A stretch of DNA of 64,000 nt, from positions 3,238,001-3,302,000 of the forward strand of contig NZ_CP116221.1 of assembly GCF_023556315.2 (NCBI RefSeq), written 5' to 3'. This DNA comes from Psychroserpens ponticola (GTDB taxonomy: Bacteria > Bacteroidota > Bacteroidia > Flavobacteriales > Flavobacteriaceae). Position 1 is the first letter of the stretch. Each line of letters opens with the position of its first letter. This document shows, in pieces, positions 16,432 to 25,544 of this stretch. The notes below the pieces were generated by a model, which was not told the DNA's origin, did not search any database, and worked only from the letters and a program-made list of their open reading frames with translations. The translations under genes were made by a program, and so were the position numbers.

Positions 16432-17523
16432 TTATTCACCAATCTGTTGAGCACCAAAACCAATTTGATCGTTAATATAATGTCCGTTTTGACAATATTC
16501 AACTAATTGGTTTTTAACAAACTCAAGCACAGTTTCCTTTTCATTTTCAGGATATAGTACATGAACATTAGCTCCTGCATCTAAAGTAAAACACACTTTT
16601 GAATTCGTTTTGTTTCGATATGCCCAAATTTTATTGATAATTTCCAAGGTATTTGGTTTCATTAATATAAAATAAGGCATGCTTGTCATCATCATTGCGT
16701 GTAGTGTTAAGGCTTCACTTTCAACAATTTTCACAAAGGCATCTACATCTCCATTTTTGAAAATATTGATTAATTTAGACATGTTTTCATGTGCTTGCTC
16801 AAAACGTCGAATTGCAAATGGATGATTGTGCATTAAATCATGTCCAACTGTACTACTGACTTGCTTTTTTCCTTTATCGACCAATAAAATCGTGTCTTGA
16901 TAATTTTTAAAATTTTGATGGACTCCATGAGGATATTTTACACCAAATAAGTCTGAACTTCCATCAATCTCTTTATGTGCTCCCCAAACAATTAAATCAC
17001 CTTCAATGCTTCTGCAAGCACTTCCTGAGCCTAATCTGGCTAAAAATGATGCTTTTTGATTAAAGTATTTGTCTGTCTCCTCGAGCGCAGACGAGAGGTT
17101 TCTCTCAATACTCATCAAACACAATGCTAAAGCACTCATTCCCGAAGCCGAAGAAGCAATACCTGAACTGTGAGGAAATGTATTAGAGGTTTCTATTTTG
17201 AAATGATAATCTCTTAAAAATGGCAAATAGCATTCTATTCGTTTAAAAAATGTTTCAATTTTGGATTTAAAACTGTCTTTTTGTTCGCCATCTAAAAACA
17301 CATCGAATGAAAACGAATCACTAGTCTCTTTTTTAGAAAAACTAAGTGTTGTTGTTGTTTTACAATGATCTAGCGTAAAACTTATCGATGGATTCTCAGG
17401 GATTTGATGCTCCTTTTTTCCCCAATATTTAACTAATGCGATATTGCTTGGTGATGACCAGTTTACACTTCCGTTTTCTAAAGTTTTAGAATAGGGTTTT
17501 GGAATAAAATCTTGTTCTGTCAT
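16432..17523 (-). CDS. mvaD: Diphosphomevalonate decarboxylase
   Basis: 363 aa GHMP-superfamily enzyme converting diphosphomevalonate to isopentenyl diphosphate, CO2 and phosphate. Signatures: NIALVKYWGKKEHQIPENPS (27-46), FPHSSGIASSASGMSALA (116-133) and RLGSGSACRSIEG (about 162-174). The acidic catalytic residue is expected in the AGANVH region (about 318). Residues about 141-150 (RNLSSALEET) are encoded by a copy of the palindromic repeat found elsewhere in the window, sitting in a loop before the conserved FNQKASFLARLGSGS helix. Upstream gene DUF1697 ends 3 bases before the start. Confidence 0.9.
   Translation of the reverse strand: MTEQDFIPKPYSKTLENGSVNWSSPSNIALVKYWGKKEHQIPENPSISFTLDHCKTTTTLSFSKKETSDSFSFDVFLDGEQKDSFKSKIETFFKRIECYLPFLRDYHFKIETSNTFPHSSGIASSASGMSALALCLMSIERNLSSALEETDKYFNQKASFLARLGSGSACRSIEGDLIVWGAHKEIDGSSDLFGVKYPHGVHQNFKNYQDTILLVDKGKKQVSSTVGHDLMHNHPFAIRRFEQAHENMSKLINIFKNGDVDAFVKIVESEALTLHAMMMTSMPYFILMKPNTLEIINKIWAYRNKTNSKVCFTLDAGANVHVLYPENEKETVLEFVKNQLVEYCQNGHYINDQIGFGAQQIGE
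17075..17100. repeat. Dispersed palindromic repeat inside mvaD
   Basis: Read on the minus strand, ACCTCTCGTCTGCGCTCGAG and the following GAGAC match the unit at 4665-4690 at all but about two positions. It lies in frame in the decarboxylase gene. Confidence 0.7.
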
Positions 17524-17526
17524 GAA

Positions 17527-18063
17527 TCAATTTTCAGACGACAAAGATAATAACTTTAGCATTGTTTTATAATTTCTAGATGTGGCTTTTACGTTCAATT
17601 TTTTTTCAAATGAATTCATATTGAATTTAGAATTCCCATAACCTATTGAAGAATGAAAGTAAAGACAATTTTTAATGATTACAAATTCTTCATTTTTGAA
17701 GCTTATATCATTTACCATACTAACTAATTCAGGTTTAGGAATGTCATGCAACAACACAAAATAACTGTTTTCTTTTTTTTCATCTGAAAATGGACAAACA
17801 TCAAATATGACTTGTAATTCTTTTCTTGTTTTGGCAATTACAGGAACTTCAAAACCGAAATGGTCAATAATTGACTTTTGAACTCTAATTTCTATTTCTT
17901 TTATATCAGAAAATGAAGATTTGAAAATAATATTTCCACTCTGAATATAGGTTCTTACATTTTCAAAACCAGATTTGGCAAGTAATTCACGTAATTCAGC
18001 CATTGGGACTTTTTTATGTCCACCAACATTAATTCCTCTTAAAAGTACGATATATGTGTTCAT
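17527..18063 (-). CDS. DUF1697 family protein
   Basis: 178 aa soluble protein. The N-terminus reads YIVLLRGINVGGHKKVPMAELRELL, followed by VRTYIQSGNIIF, the hallmarks of DUF1697, a family with no firmly assigned function. It overlaps the HI0933-type flavoprotein by 4 bases and lies 3 bases before mvaD, so it is within the same transcript. Context gives no clear role. Confidence 0.85.
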   Translation of the reverse strand: MNTYIVLLRGINVGGHKKVPMAELRELLAKSGFENVRTYIQSGNIIFKSSFSDIKEIEIRVQKSIIDHFGFEVPVIAKTRKELQVIFDVCPFSDEKKENSYFVLLHDIPKPELVSMVNDISFKNEEFVIIKNCLYFHSSIGYGNSKFNMNSFEKKLNVKATSRNYKTMLKLLSLSSEN

Positions 18064-19319
18064 GATTTTGAAATAGCTTTAGCAGCAATATAAGCTCCTG
18101 ACCAAGCATTTTGAAAATTAAAACCTCCAGTTACAGCATCAATATTTAAAATCTCTCCTGCAAAATAAAGATTTTCATAAAGTTTACTTTCAAAAGTTTT
18201 AAAATTCACCTCTTTAAGATTGATGCCTCCAGCTGTTACAAATTCGTCTTTGAACGTACTTTTTCCTGTGACTTTGAATATGGCTTTTGTCAATTGTGCT
18301 GTAAACTGTTCTAATTGTGACTTATTCAAATCTGCCCATCGTGTTTCATTGGTCATTTCTGAAGCCACTACTAATTTTTGCCATAAGCGTTTTGGCAAAT
18401 CAAATTGAGCAGATTTATATACTGTTTTCTTGGCTAGATCTTGTTTTAAAACTTTTAATTGTTCTATACAATCTTCAAAATCTTGTTTGATGAAATTAAT
18501 TTCAATGTCAAATTTATAATCTCGTTTTGCTAGTTCTATAGCACCAAAAGCAGACAGTTTTAAAATGGATGGTGCACTCATTCCTACGTGAGTAATCAAC
18601 AATGGGCCTTCGCTAAATAAATCAGAATCAACAACAGCAACGTCGACATCTAAAGCAACAACACCAGGAATATCTTTAATGCGTTCATCTTTAATATCAA
18701 AAGTAAATAATGACGGAACAGGCTGAGAAATCGTGTGATTTAGTTCCTCTAAAAGATTCCAAATCTTAGGATTACTTCCAGTCGCAATTAGCAGTTTTTC
18801 TGAAGAAAAATCGCCTTGATTGGTTTCTATATGAAACATTTTTCGTGTTTGAGATGTTTCGACTCCGCTCAGCATGACATCTGCAGTATTAATTTGATGA
18901 ATAGATTTTACGGAATGATTATATAAAACGTCAACTTGATGTTTTTCAGCTTCGTTTAAAAAGCAATCTATAATGGTTTGAGATGAATTTGAAACAGGAA
19001 ACATTCTGCCATCCTCTTCAATTTTTAAATCGACACCTCTTTTTTCAAACCACTCGATGGTATCACCTGTCATGAACTGATGAAATGGTCCTAACAATTC
19101 TTTTTCACCTCTTGGATAATTAAGCACCAATTCTGAAGGAATAAACTCAGCGTGAGTGACATTACATCGTCCACCACCAGAAATTTTGACTTTTTGAAGT
19201 CCTTCCTTTCCACGTTCTAGAATGGCAATTTTTAGATCTGAATTTTGCTCAGCAATATTAATCGCAGCAAAAAAACCTGCTGCTCCTCCTCCAACTATAA
19301 TAACATCGTACACATTCAT
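18060..19319 (-). CDS. HI0933/YhiN-family FAD-dependent oxidoreductase
   Basis: 419 aa flavoprotein. The N-terminal Rossmann motif is DVIIVGGGAAGFFAAI (5-20), followed by ISGGGRCNVTH (46-56), the family hallmark, and a C-terminal FAD site FAGEILNIDAVTGGFNFQNAW. Substrate unknown. Residues about 146-160 (ADVMLSGVETSQTRK) come from a dispersed palindromic repeat at 18851-18880 placed in frame. The gene overlaps both neighbours by 4 bases, so it sits firmly in the thioesterase-GDPD-DUF1697-mvaD operon. Confidence 0.88.
   Translation of the reverse strand: MNVYDVIIVGGGAAGFFAAINIAEQNSDLKIAILERGKEGLQKVKISGGGRCNVTHAEFIPSELVLNYPRGEKELLGPFHQFMTGDTIEWFEKRGVDLKIEEDGRMFPVSNSSQTIIDCFLNEAEKHQVDVLYNHSVKSIHQINTADVMLSGVETSQTRKMFHIETNQGDFSSEKLLIATGSNPKIWNLLEELNHTISQPVPSLFTFDIKDERIKDIPGVVALDVDVAVVDSDLFSEGPLLITHVGMSAPSILKLSAFGAIELAKRDYKFDIEINFIKQDFEDCIEQLKVLKQDLAKKTVYKSAQFDLPKRLWQKLVVASEMTNETRWADLNKSQLEQFTAQLTKAIFKVTGKSTFKDEFVTAGGINLKEVNFKTFESKLYENLYFAGEILNIDAVTGGFNFQNAWSGAYIAAKAISKS
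18851..18880. repeat. Dispersed palindromic repeat inside the HI0933-type gene
   Basis: Plus strand TTTCGACTCCGCTCAGCATG flanked by GAGATG and ACAT. It shares the TCGACTnCGCTC core of the other copies and keeps the reading frame open. Confidence 0.75.
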
Positions 19320-20005
19320 ATTAAATCAGGATTATCAGAAATAATACCATCTACTCCATACGCTTTCATACGTTTAATAGTTGGTTGGTCATTAACTGTC
19401 CAAGTTAAGACTTTATAGCCTTTATTTTGAGCCAAACTTACATTATCTTTTGTAACTAATGCCACATTTGGATGTATTGAAAAAGCATTAATTGTTTTAG
19501 CAAATTCAATAGCATCTGAAACACTGGCTTTGGTTAACACACCTAAACGCAACTGATTATTATAATTGTAAACAGCTTCTAATTCTTGATGTTGAAAGCT
19601 TGAAATCAAAAAGTGATTTAAATCCCATTGTTTCGTTTTGATATACTCTGAAACTATTTTACAAGTTGTAAAAGCTGTATCTCTTCCTTTAAGTTCAATA
19701 TTGAGCATACATTTTTTATCGATAATATTTAGAACATCTTCTAAAGTAGGAATCTCATATTGGTCGTTTACCTTAAGGTTTTTTAGTTGTTTTAAAGTAT
19801 GTTTTGAAACTTCACCTGAGCCGTTTGTCATTCTATCTAAAGTAAAATCATGAAAGACAACCAATTCACCAGAAGCACATTTATGAACATCAATTTCTAT
19901 AGCGTCAACTTTAAATTCTAAAGCTTTTTCGATGGAAGCTAATGTGTTTTCAGCAACATGATTTTTTGCTCCTCTATGACCTATTTTCAATGCTTTTTTT
20001 GACAT
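19316..20005 (-). CDS. Glycerophosphodiester phosphodiesterase
   Basis: 229 aa GDPD of TIM-barrel fold, hydrolysing glycerophosphodiesters to glycerol-3-phosphate and an alcohol. Signature KIGHRGAKNHVAENTLAS (about 6-23) includes the catalytic HRG and EN; VDAIEIDVHKCASGELVVFHD (about 36-56) supplies ExD and the second catalytic His. No signal peptide, so cytoplasmic. The start is at the ATG at 20005, whose first base is the last base of the thioesterase stop; an open extension further upstream lies inside the thioesterase gene and was rejected. Confidence 0.88.
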   Translation of the reverse strand: MSKKALKIGHRGAKNHVAENTLASIEKALEFKVDAIEIDVHKCASGELVVFHDFTLDRMTNGSGEVSKHTLKQLKNLKVNDQYEIPTLEDVLNIIDKKCMLNIELKGRDTAFTTCKIVSEYIKTKQWDLNHFLISSFQHQELEAVYNYNNQLRLGVLTKASVSDAIEFAKTINAFSIHPNVALVTKDNVSLAQNKGYKVLTWTVNDQPTIKRMKAYGVDGIISDNPDLI

Positions 20006-20865
20006 TATTTCGGGCGCATTAAACCTTCTTGAGCCACAGAAGCTATTAGAACACCATCTCTTGTAAATAAATTCCCTTTTGCAAAACCTCTTGCATTTGA
20101 CGTGTTTGGAGATTCGATAGAATAGAGCAACCAATCGTCATAATCAAAATCTCTAAAAAACCACATGGAATGATCTAAACTTGCTGTTTGCGTATTATTC
20201 CAATTTGCTTTACTAGCATGTCTATTCATTGCTGCTGTGAGAATATTATAATCTGAAATATAGGTTAAGATTTGTTGTTTATCACTTCTGCTTAAATTTG
20301 AAACATCGCCTTTAAGTTTTATCCAAACATCTGTAAATGGTGGTAAATCTTTTTCATCAAATGGATTTACTATTTGAGTTGGCTTGAATTCAATTGGGCG
20401 TTCAATTTCGAAAAACCCTTTTATTCTACTTGGAAGCACATCACGATACGTTTCAAGTAAATCTGTCCAACTCATTAGTTCATCAGGTGATTTAATGTTA
20501 CTTTTCATTTCAATTTGATGCTCATAACCTTCTTCTTCTCTTTGAAATGAGGCTGATAAAATAAATATAATTTTCTTATGTTGCTGAGCAGTGACACGTC
20601 GTACTGAAAAACTTCCTCCATCTCTAACAACGCTTACATCATAAACAATTGGAATTTCCAAATGGCCAGGTTCTAAAAAATAGGAATGTAATGAATGTAA
20701 TATCCGACCATTTGTAATGGTTCGAGTTGCAGCATTTATAGCCTGAGCTAGTACTTGACCTCCAAAAACATTCGGACTTCCAACCGATTTACTAAAACCC
20801 TGAAATTTATTGTCTTCAGTTTGTTTAAGTTGAATTAGTTGTAATAGATCTTGAGCTGAATTCAT
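20005..20865 (-). CDS. tesB: Acyl-CoA thioesterase II
   Basis: 286 aa double-hotdog thioesterase hydrolysing acyl-CoA to fatty acid and CoA. The FGGQVLAQAI motif near residue 35 and the C-terminal LDHSMWFF and DDWLLYSIESP segments are TesB hallmarks, and AMNRHASKANW provides part of the active site region. The start is taken at ATG 20865 (Met-Asn-Ser-Ala); a TTG at 20886 lies within the predicted -7 box and an ATG at 20874 is the alternative. First gene of the leftward operon that runs at least to mvaD. Confidence 0.88.
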   Translation of the reverse strand: MNSAQDLLQLIQLKQTEDNKFQGFSKSVGSPNVFGGQVLAQAINAATRTITNGRILHSLHSYFLEPGHLEIPIVYDVSVVRDGGSFSVRRVTAQQHKKIIFILSASFQREEEGYEHQIEMKSNIKSPDELMSWTDLLETYRDVLPSRIKGFFEIERPIEFKPTQIVNPFDEKDLPPFTDVWIKLKGDVSNLSRSDKQQILTYISDYNILTAAMNRHASKANWNNTQTASLDHSMWFFRDFDYDDWLLYSIESPNTSNARGFAKGNLFTRDGVLIASVAQEGLMRPK

Positions 20866-20883
20866 AATATACATTAGTTTTTT

Positions 20884-20891
20884 CAAAGCTA
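20884..20891 (-). promoter_or_regulatory. Candidate -7 box for the tesB operon
   Basis: Minus-strand TAGCTTTG, a perfect TAnnTTTG, about 18 bases before the ATG at 20865. The upstream TTG element is not clear. It argues against the TTG start at 20886. Confidence 0.45.
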
Positions 20892-20988
20892 AAAAAATGC
20901 TTACTCTAATTGAATAATAAAGTAAATTTTATAATTAGTTTAAGATTAAAAATTTCTGATTCATCACAACTCTTTTATATTGCATAAT

Positions 20989-21795
20989 ATGAAAACATTT
21001 ATCAAACTTATTTTGATTGGTCTCTTTTTTATTTCTTGCAGCACAGGTAAATTAAAGGTTTTGGCTGATATACCATCAAGTTTAAAAGAAACTTCTGCTA
21101 TTGAAAAAACTAACGATTCTAATACGATATGGGTAATTCAGGACGCAGGAAACAACAATCATTTATATGGACTAAGTCTAAAAGGAGCTATTATAAAAGA
21201 CATTTCAATTAAAAATGGTGAAAATAATGACTGGGAAGATTTGACGTCTGACTCAGAAGGCAATATGTATATAGGTGATTTCGGAAATAATAATGAAAAC
21301 AGGACAAATTTCACTATTTATAAAATTTCAAATCCTGAAAACATAACATCTTCAGCAAATGCAAGCTTAATTAATTTTACACTTCCAAAAGGCATGAATT
21401 CTGTAGATTTTGAATCGTTTTTTTTACATAATGGTTTCTTTTATATTTTTAGTAAAGACAATAAAACATGTAAACTCATTAAAGTACCTAATAAGGAAGG
21501 TAATCATATAGCTAGTTACATTTCAAAAGTTAAACTAAAAGGCAAACACACCAAAGTTACTTCAGCAGACATTAGTAATGATGGTAAAATTGTAGTTTTA
21601 CTAAATCATGATAAGCTCTGGAAATTAACAAATTATTCAAATGATGATTTTTTCAATGGAACTATCGAAGCTTTAAGATTTGAGCATGATTCTCAAAAAG
21701 AAGGTGTTAATTTCACAAATAACAACCAAGTACTTATTACTGATGAAAGAACTAAAAATGAAGGTGGAAACATATATCGATTTAATCTAAATTAA
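20989..21795 (+). CDS. Lipoprotein of unknown function, probably a beta-propeller
   Basis: 268 aa. The signal peptide ends in a lipobox (FFISCS, Cys near 17). The rest has repeated strand-turn patterns such as NTIWVIQDAGNNNHLYGLSL, GNMYIGDFGNNNENR and NNQVLITDERTKNEGGNIYRF, suggesting a six-bladed propeller. The NWEDLTSDSEGNMYIGDFGNN stretch resembles metal-binding loops of SdiA-regulated/SMP-30-like proteins, but I would not assign an activity. ATG at 20989 preferred over the in-frame TTG at 20980. Its stop abuts that of the convergent gene. Confidence 0.65.
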   Translation: MKTFIKLILIGLFFISCSTGKLKVLADIPSSLKETSAIEKTNDSNTIWVIQDAGNNNHLYGLSLKGAIIKDISIKNGENNDWEDLTSDSEGNMYIGDFGNNNENRTNFTIYKISNPENITSSANASLINFTLPKGMNSVDFESFFLHNGFFYIFSKDNKTCKLIKVPNKEGNHIASYISKVKLKGKHTKVTSADISNDGKIVVLLNHDKLWKLTNYSNDDFFNGTIEALRFEHDSQKEGVNFTNNNQVLITDERTKNEGGNIYRFNLN

Positions 21796-24700
21796 TTAAA
21801 ATCCGAAACCTATTTTAAAAGCTAAGCGTAGACCATCATTACTATTAAAAGCAGAAATATTTCCAGTTAGCATATTAGCTACATTAAGAAAAACACCACC
21901 TCCCATTGAGTTGTTCCATTTTTCAGAATTGTCATCTTTTAACCATACTCGTCCGTAGTCAAAACCTCCATAAACGCCAACATATAATGGAAACCAACCT
22001 GTTTTAACTTGCGATAAATTTAATCTTAAATCTGTACTTTGAACAAACGCATTTCTACCCGTAAAACGTTGATTACGATAGCCTCTTAAACCGTTACTAG
22101 CACCTAAATTAGCAGCTTGATAAAATTGAAATTCATTTCCTAAATTAAGATGTCCTTTAAAATTAGTAGCTAATACTAAATTACCACTAGGAATTAATTT
22201 ATAATCAAAACCAAGTTCTGGGATGACATATGAAAATCCTTTTTCGGTAGATACATTATTTTTGTAACCCGCTTGTAAACTAAATTGGAAGCCTAAAGTA
22301 GGGAATGCTTCATTGTCTTTATTTTCAATACTATATTTAGCATCAACTCCCCAAAAATCTTGTTTATCGAACAAATCGTTTCCTTTTGGAAAAGTTTCAA
22401 TAAACCTGTTTTTTGTACGTTGTACTTCGTTAGATTCATAACTTAATCCAACTTTAACTTCAGAACCAGAATACCCTCTCCATACCAAAGATGGCATTAC
22501 TTTTAATGTTCTTATCTTAACTCGATTATAATCTAAATCAACATCTAAGCCATCATCTTCTTCAGCCTCTGGGTTAGCAGTTTCATTTCCATAACCAAAA
22601 AAATTAGTTGCGTAATTTGGGCTATTAAATTGTACGTCTATTGCTAAATTTACATTTTGAAAAAACACATTTGCAAACTCTCCATTATATCCAAAATCAA
22701 AACCACTAGTTGCAAAATAATAGGCTGCTTTTAAACTATGTCTTGATGTAAATGGATTACGTTCAAAATTATAGTTTGTTTGTGTAATTGCCGTTCCAAT
22801 TTTAAATCCGTCATCGGGATTTGCACCAAGGCTAGGCAATATTTGAGTTGTTCCCGTTTTTAGTTTTTTATAGTTAAAAACATTCGTATGATAATTATCC
22901 GTTAACTTACGCGTTACTTTATTATTTTTAAAGGTATTAGGCTTCGATTTATAATCGTAATATTTTAATTTACTACCATTTTCAATATCATAGGTGTCAT
23001 TATTTTGACCACCAAGCAGTAGTACTTTAATATAATTGTCTCCATTTCCATAGACATGAAAAACATCGTCATCATCTAGAGCATAAATCCATATTTCTTT
23101 AGTTTCTGATTTATTGTATGTACGATTAATAAAGACATCTGCCTTTTCACCATCTTTAATTCGGTATCCAGTAATTTTAGTTTGTCCGTTTGGCATGCGT
23201 TCAACATCAAACCAGTCGTCTTTATTGGTTCCTTTCACAACAGCTAATTCATTTGTAAGTTTAAAATAGCGGTCTGAAATTTTCTGAAGATTACCACGTC
23301 TAGCTCTTAACTTTCTTTTAATTTCATCAACCGTTTCATCACGAACTTCCTCTGGCATATTTAAAAATGCATTATCAATGACTTCATCAGTAATTCCATC
23401 TTGAATAATTTTCACTTGCGCATCCCAAACCTCCTTAGTAGCATGTTGAATAAGTTCCATATCTAAAGGGTAAGGCTCAACATTAACGCCTTTTACATCT
23501 TTAAGATCATCACTATATTCTCTTAACAAACGTGCCGTTGGAATTAATTTAATTGCAGTTCTAAGCAAAGCACCATCACCCATAATTGAAAACGCTTGAT
23601 CTCGATCACGTGGCAAAGGTCTATATATTTTTTTACCATCTTCTTTAAACTCAATCCAACGCCATTGATCTTGATGTCTATCCCAATCACCAATTAGCAT
23701 ATCAAACAAACGTGCACGAATATAAGCCGCTTCATCAATAACAATATCTTCATCTTCGTGAATCGTCTTAATCATATCATCTGTACTCTCAATAGTATCT
23801 TGAAACCCAAAGCTTGCCAAGTTACTATGACCTTCTGATGTATGTTCTTCAATCATATATAATTCACCTCCAAAATCATCATTAAAATCGCCAAGTGCTT
23901 TCTGTTTTGGCACAAAATATAATACTGGATTAGTATGGTAAACACCAATTGCATCAGATAAGTCACCAATAACAAAAGGTGCATAAGGATGTGATCCTGT
24001 AAAAACATCCATTAATAATTCTTCGACTGCTGTGTCTTCAAATTGACCTTCTATATATTGATCTTTAAATATTGTGGCCTGTAGATATTGTACTGCTTGT
24101 TTTCGCAATGCACGCATCACATATTGTGCACCATTCTTATCTTCAAGTCGAAGAGATTTAGATTGATTTCCTCCACCTTTCCGAACAGGTTTTAAACCAC
24201 CAAAAAGAGTGTCAAGATTTACCGTAGATGCATTTACTTTAGTGCTAAAATATTTACGATAACGATCTCCCCAAAAATACTTTTGTGTTTTAGAAGCATT
24301 GGTTTCTTCTTCTGAATACACTGAAGCCATAACAGAATCAGGATAACTATCATTGTAAGTTTCATGTTTGTTTACATCTGGTTGAAACACTTGACTTTCA
24401 TAAACAATTTCATCATCTGTAACAGAATAAAATCGCACATATGAAGAACCATCTTTAAACACATCTAGTCTTGCAAATCCTGGAGATCCATAAGAAAACA
24501 AACCAGCTCCAACATTTCGTGTTCTCGTTATTTTAGAACCAGAGCCACTAACAATTTGTTTTAAATTATCTTTCTCTAAATATTGTAAATTATGTTCATG
24601 ACCAGAAACGAAAACAACCTTTTTATTGGCCTGAGCTAAAGTAACCAAACGCTGTTTTAGTTCATTATAATGCTTGCTTTGCAAATCTACATCAAGTAAT

Positions 24701-25476
24701 CCATTCGTTTTTCTGTATACATTAATTAAGCTTCCAACAACAGGAAGAGGAGTCATATGGCTTACAAAACCAAATTGCCCACCATGTGGACCGTTGGAAA
24801 ACATAGGATGATGAATCGCAACAATTGTAGTTTTGCTTCTAGCCTTTTTAATAAGACTGCTAAACTCATTTAAAAATGCGTCTCTAGTTTTTATGTCGCA
24901 ATCATCATTTATCGTTGGTTTATTGTTCCAATTTGTCAAATACCATTGGCTATCTACTAAAATAACATCTATATCTTCGGTTACATGGATCTTCTCAATA
25001 GGGCAACCATTTTCTGGTAAAAATGTATTTTTACCTAAGGCTTTTTCAACAAATTCTTCCTGACGCTTTAACCCTTTAATTCCAGAATACCAATCATGAT
25101 TTCCTGGAATAAAAACAGTTTGTCCTAAAAATTCTTTAACAAGGTCTGTTTGCGCTTCTATACGTTTCTCTGCAACCTCTCTATATTTATGGTTCTTACC
25201 TGGAATTCCGATAGGATACACATTATCACCTAAAAAAATTGCTGTACTGTTTTTAGTTGCCTTTTTTAATTCGGTTTTAAAAGCTTTTAAAACTTCAGAA
25301 GATGCTCCTAGTTCATAATTCCCAGCGTCACCAATTAAGTAAAATGAATGTTCTATTTCTTTATCAGGAAAAACCGACTCTACATAATTATTTTGGTATT
25401 GTGGTTTTAAAGTTGCACAAGCGTTAAGAAGTAAAGTAAGAGAAAATAAGGCTATTACTTTTAGTTGGTTTTTCAT
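21796..25476 (-). CDS. Metallophosphoesterase fused to an Omp85-like outer membrane barrel
   Basis: 1226 aa. The N-terminus is a lipoprotein-like signal (LLLNACATL, Cys near 19). Residues about 45-350 are a calcineurin-like phosphoesterase with all metal motifs: LIGDAG, FLGDNVYP, IPGNHDWY, AIHHPMFSNGPHGG and SGHEHNLQY. A long middle section (about 400-880) contains LIGDWDRHQDQWRW and PRDRDQAF. The last 300 residues are strand-rich, carry GLRGYRNQRFTGRNAF (the surface-antigen/Omp85 signature) and end in a Phe. The protein therefore seems to carry an enzyme on an outer-membrane barrel. Substrate unknown. Lipid attachment together with a barrel is unusual and should be treated as a prediction. 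Confidence 0.8.
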   Translation of the reverse strand: MKNQLKVIALFSLTLLLNACATLKPQYQNNYVESVFPDKEIEHSFYLIGDAGNYELGASSEVLKAFKTELKKATKNSTAIFLGDNVYPIGIPGKNHKYREVAEKRIEAQTDLVKEFLGQTVFIPGNHDWYSGIKGLKRQEEFVEKALGKNTFLPENGCPIEKIHVTEDIDVILVDSQWYLTNWNNKPTINDDCDIKTRDAFLNEFSSLIKKARSKTTIVAIHHPMFSNGPHGGQFGFVSHMTPLPVVGSLINVYRKTNGLLDVDLQSKHYNELKQRLVTLAQANKKVVFVSGHEHNLQYLEKDNLKQIVSGSGSKITRTRNVGAGLFSYGSPGFARLDVFKDGSSYVRFYSVTDDEIVYESQVFQPDVNKHETYNDSYPDSVMASVYSEEETNASKTQKYFWGDRYRKYFSTKVNASTVNLDTLFGGLKPVRKGGGNQSKSLRLEDKNGAQYVMRALRKQAVQYLQATIFKDQYIEGQFEDTAVEELLMDVFTGSHPYAPFVIGDLSDAIGVYHTNPVLYFVPKQKALGDFNDDFGGELYMIEEHTSEGHSNLASFGFQDTIESTDDMIKTIHEDEDIVIDEAAYIRARLFDMLIGDWDRHQDQWRWIEFKEDGKKIYRPLPRDRDQAFSIMGDGALLRTAIKLIPTARLLREYSDDLKDVKGVNVEPYPLDMELIQHATKEVWDAQVKIIQDGITDEVIDNAFLNMPEEVRDETVDEIKRKLRARRGNLQKISDRYFKLTNELAVVKGTNKDDWFDVERMPNGQTKITGYRIKDGEKADVFINRTYNKSETKEIWIYALDDDDVFHVYGNGDNYIKVLLLGGQNNDTYDIENGSKLKYYDYKSKPNTFKNNKVTRKLTDNYHTNVFNYKKLKTGTTQILPSLGANPDDGFKIGTAITQTNYNFERNPFTSRHSLKAAYYFATSGFDFGYNGEFANVFFQNVNLAIDVQFNSPNYATNFFGYGNETANPEAEEDDGLDVDLDYNRVKIRTLKVMPSLVWRGYSGSEVKVGLSYESNEVQRTKNRFIETFPKGNDLFDKQDFWGVDAKYSIENKDNEAFPTLGFQFSLQAGYKNNVSTEKGFSYVIPELGFDYKLIPSGNLVLATNFKGHLNLGNEFQFYQAANLGASNGLRGYRNQRFTGRNAFVQSTDLRLNLSQVKTGWFPLYVGVYGGFDYGRVWLKDDNSEKWNNSMGGGVFLNVANMLTGNISAFNSNDGLRLAFKIGFGF

Positions 25477-25544
25477 TATTGTTGGTGTTGGTGTTGGTCG
25501 ATTTAAAGATAAACAAAATCCTAATTTTTATAAAAACCAATTCA

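Noticed and set aside
20006-20134. N-terminal extension of the phosphodiesterase gene
   Set aside because: The extra 43 residues lie inside the thioesterase gene and are Cys/Arg-rich, unlike any GDPD; the ATG at 20005 fits the conserved start.
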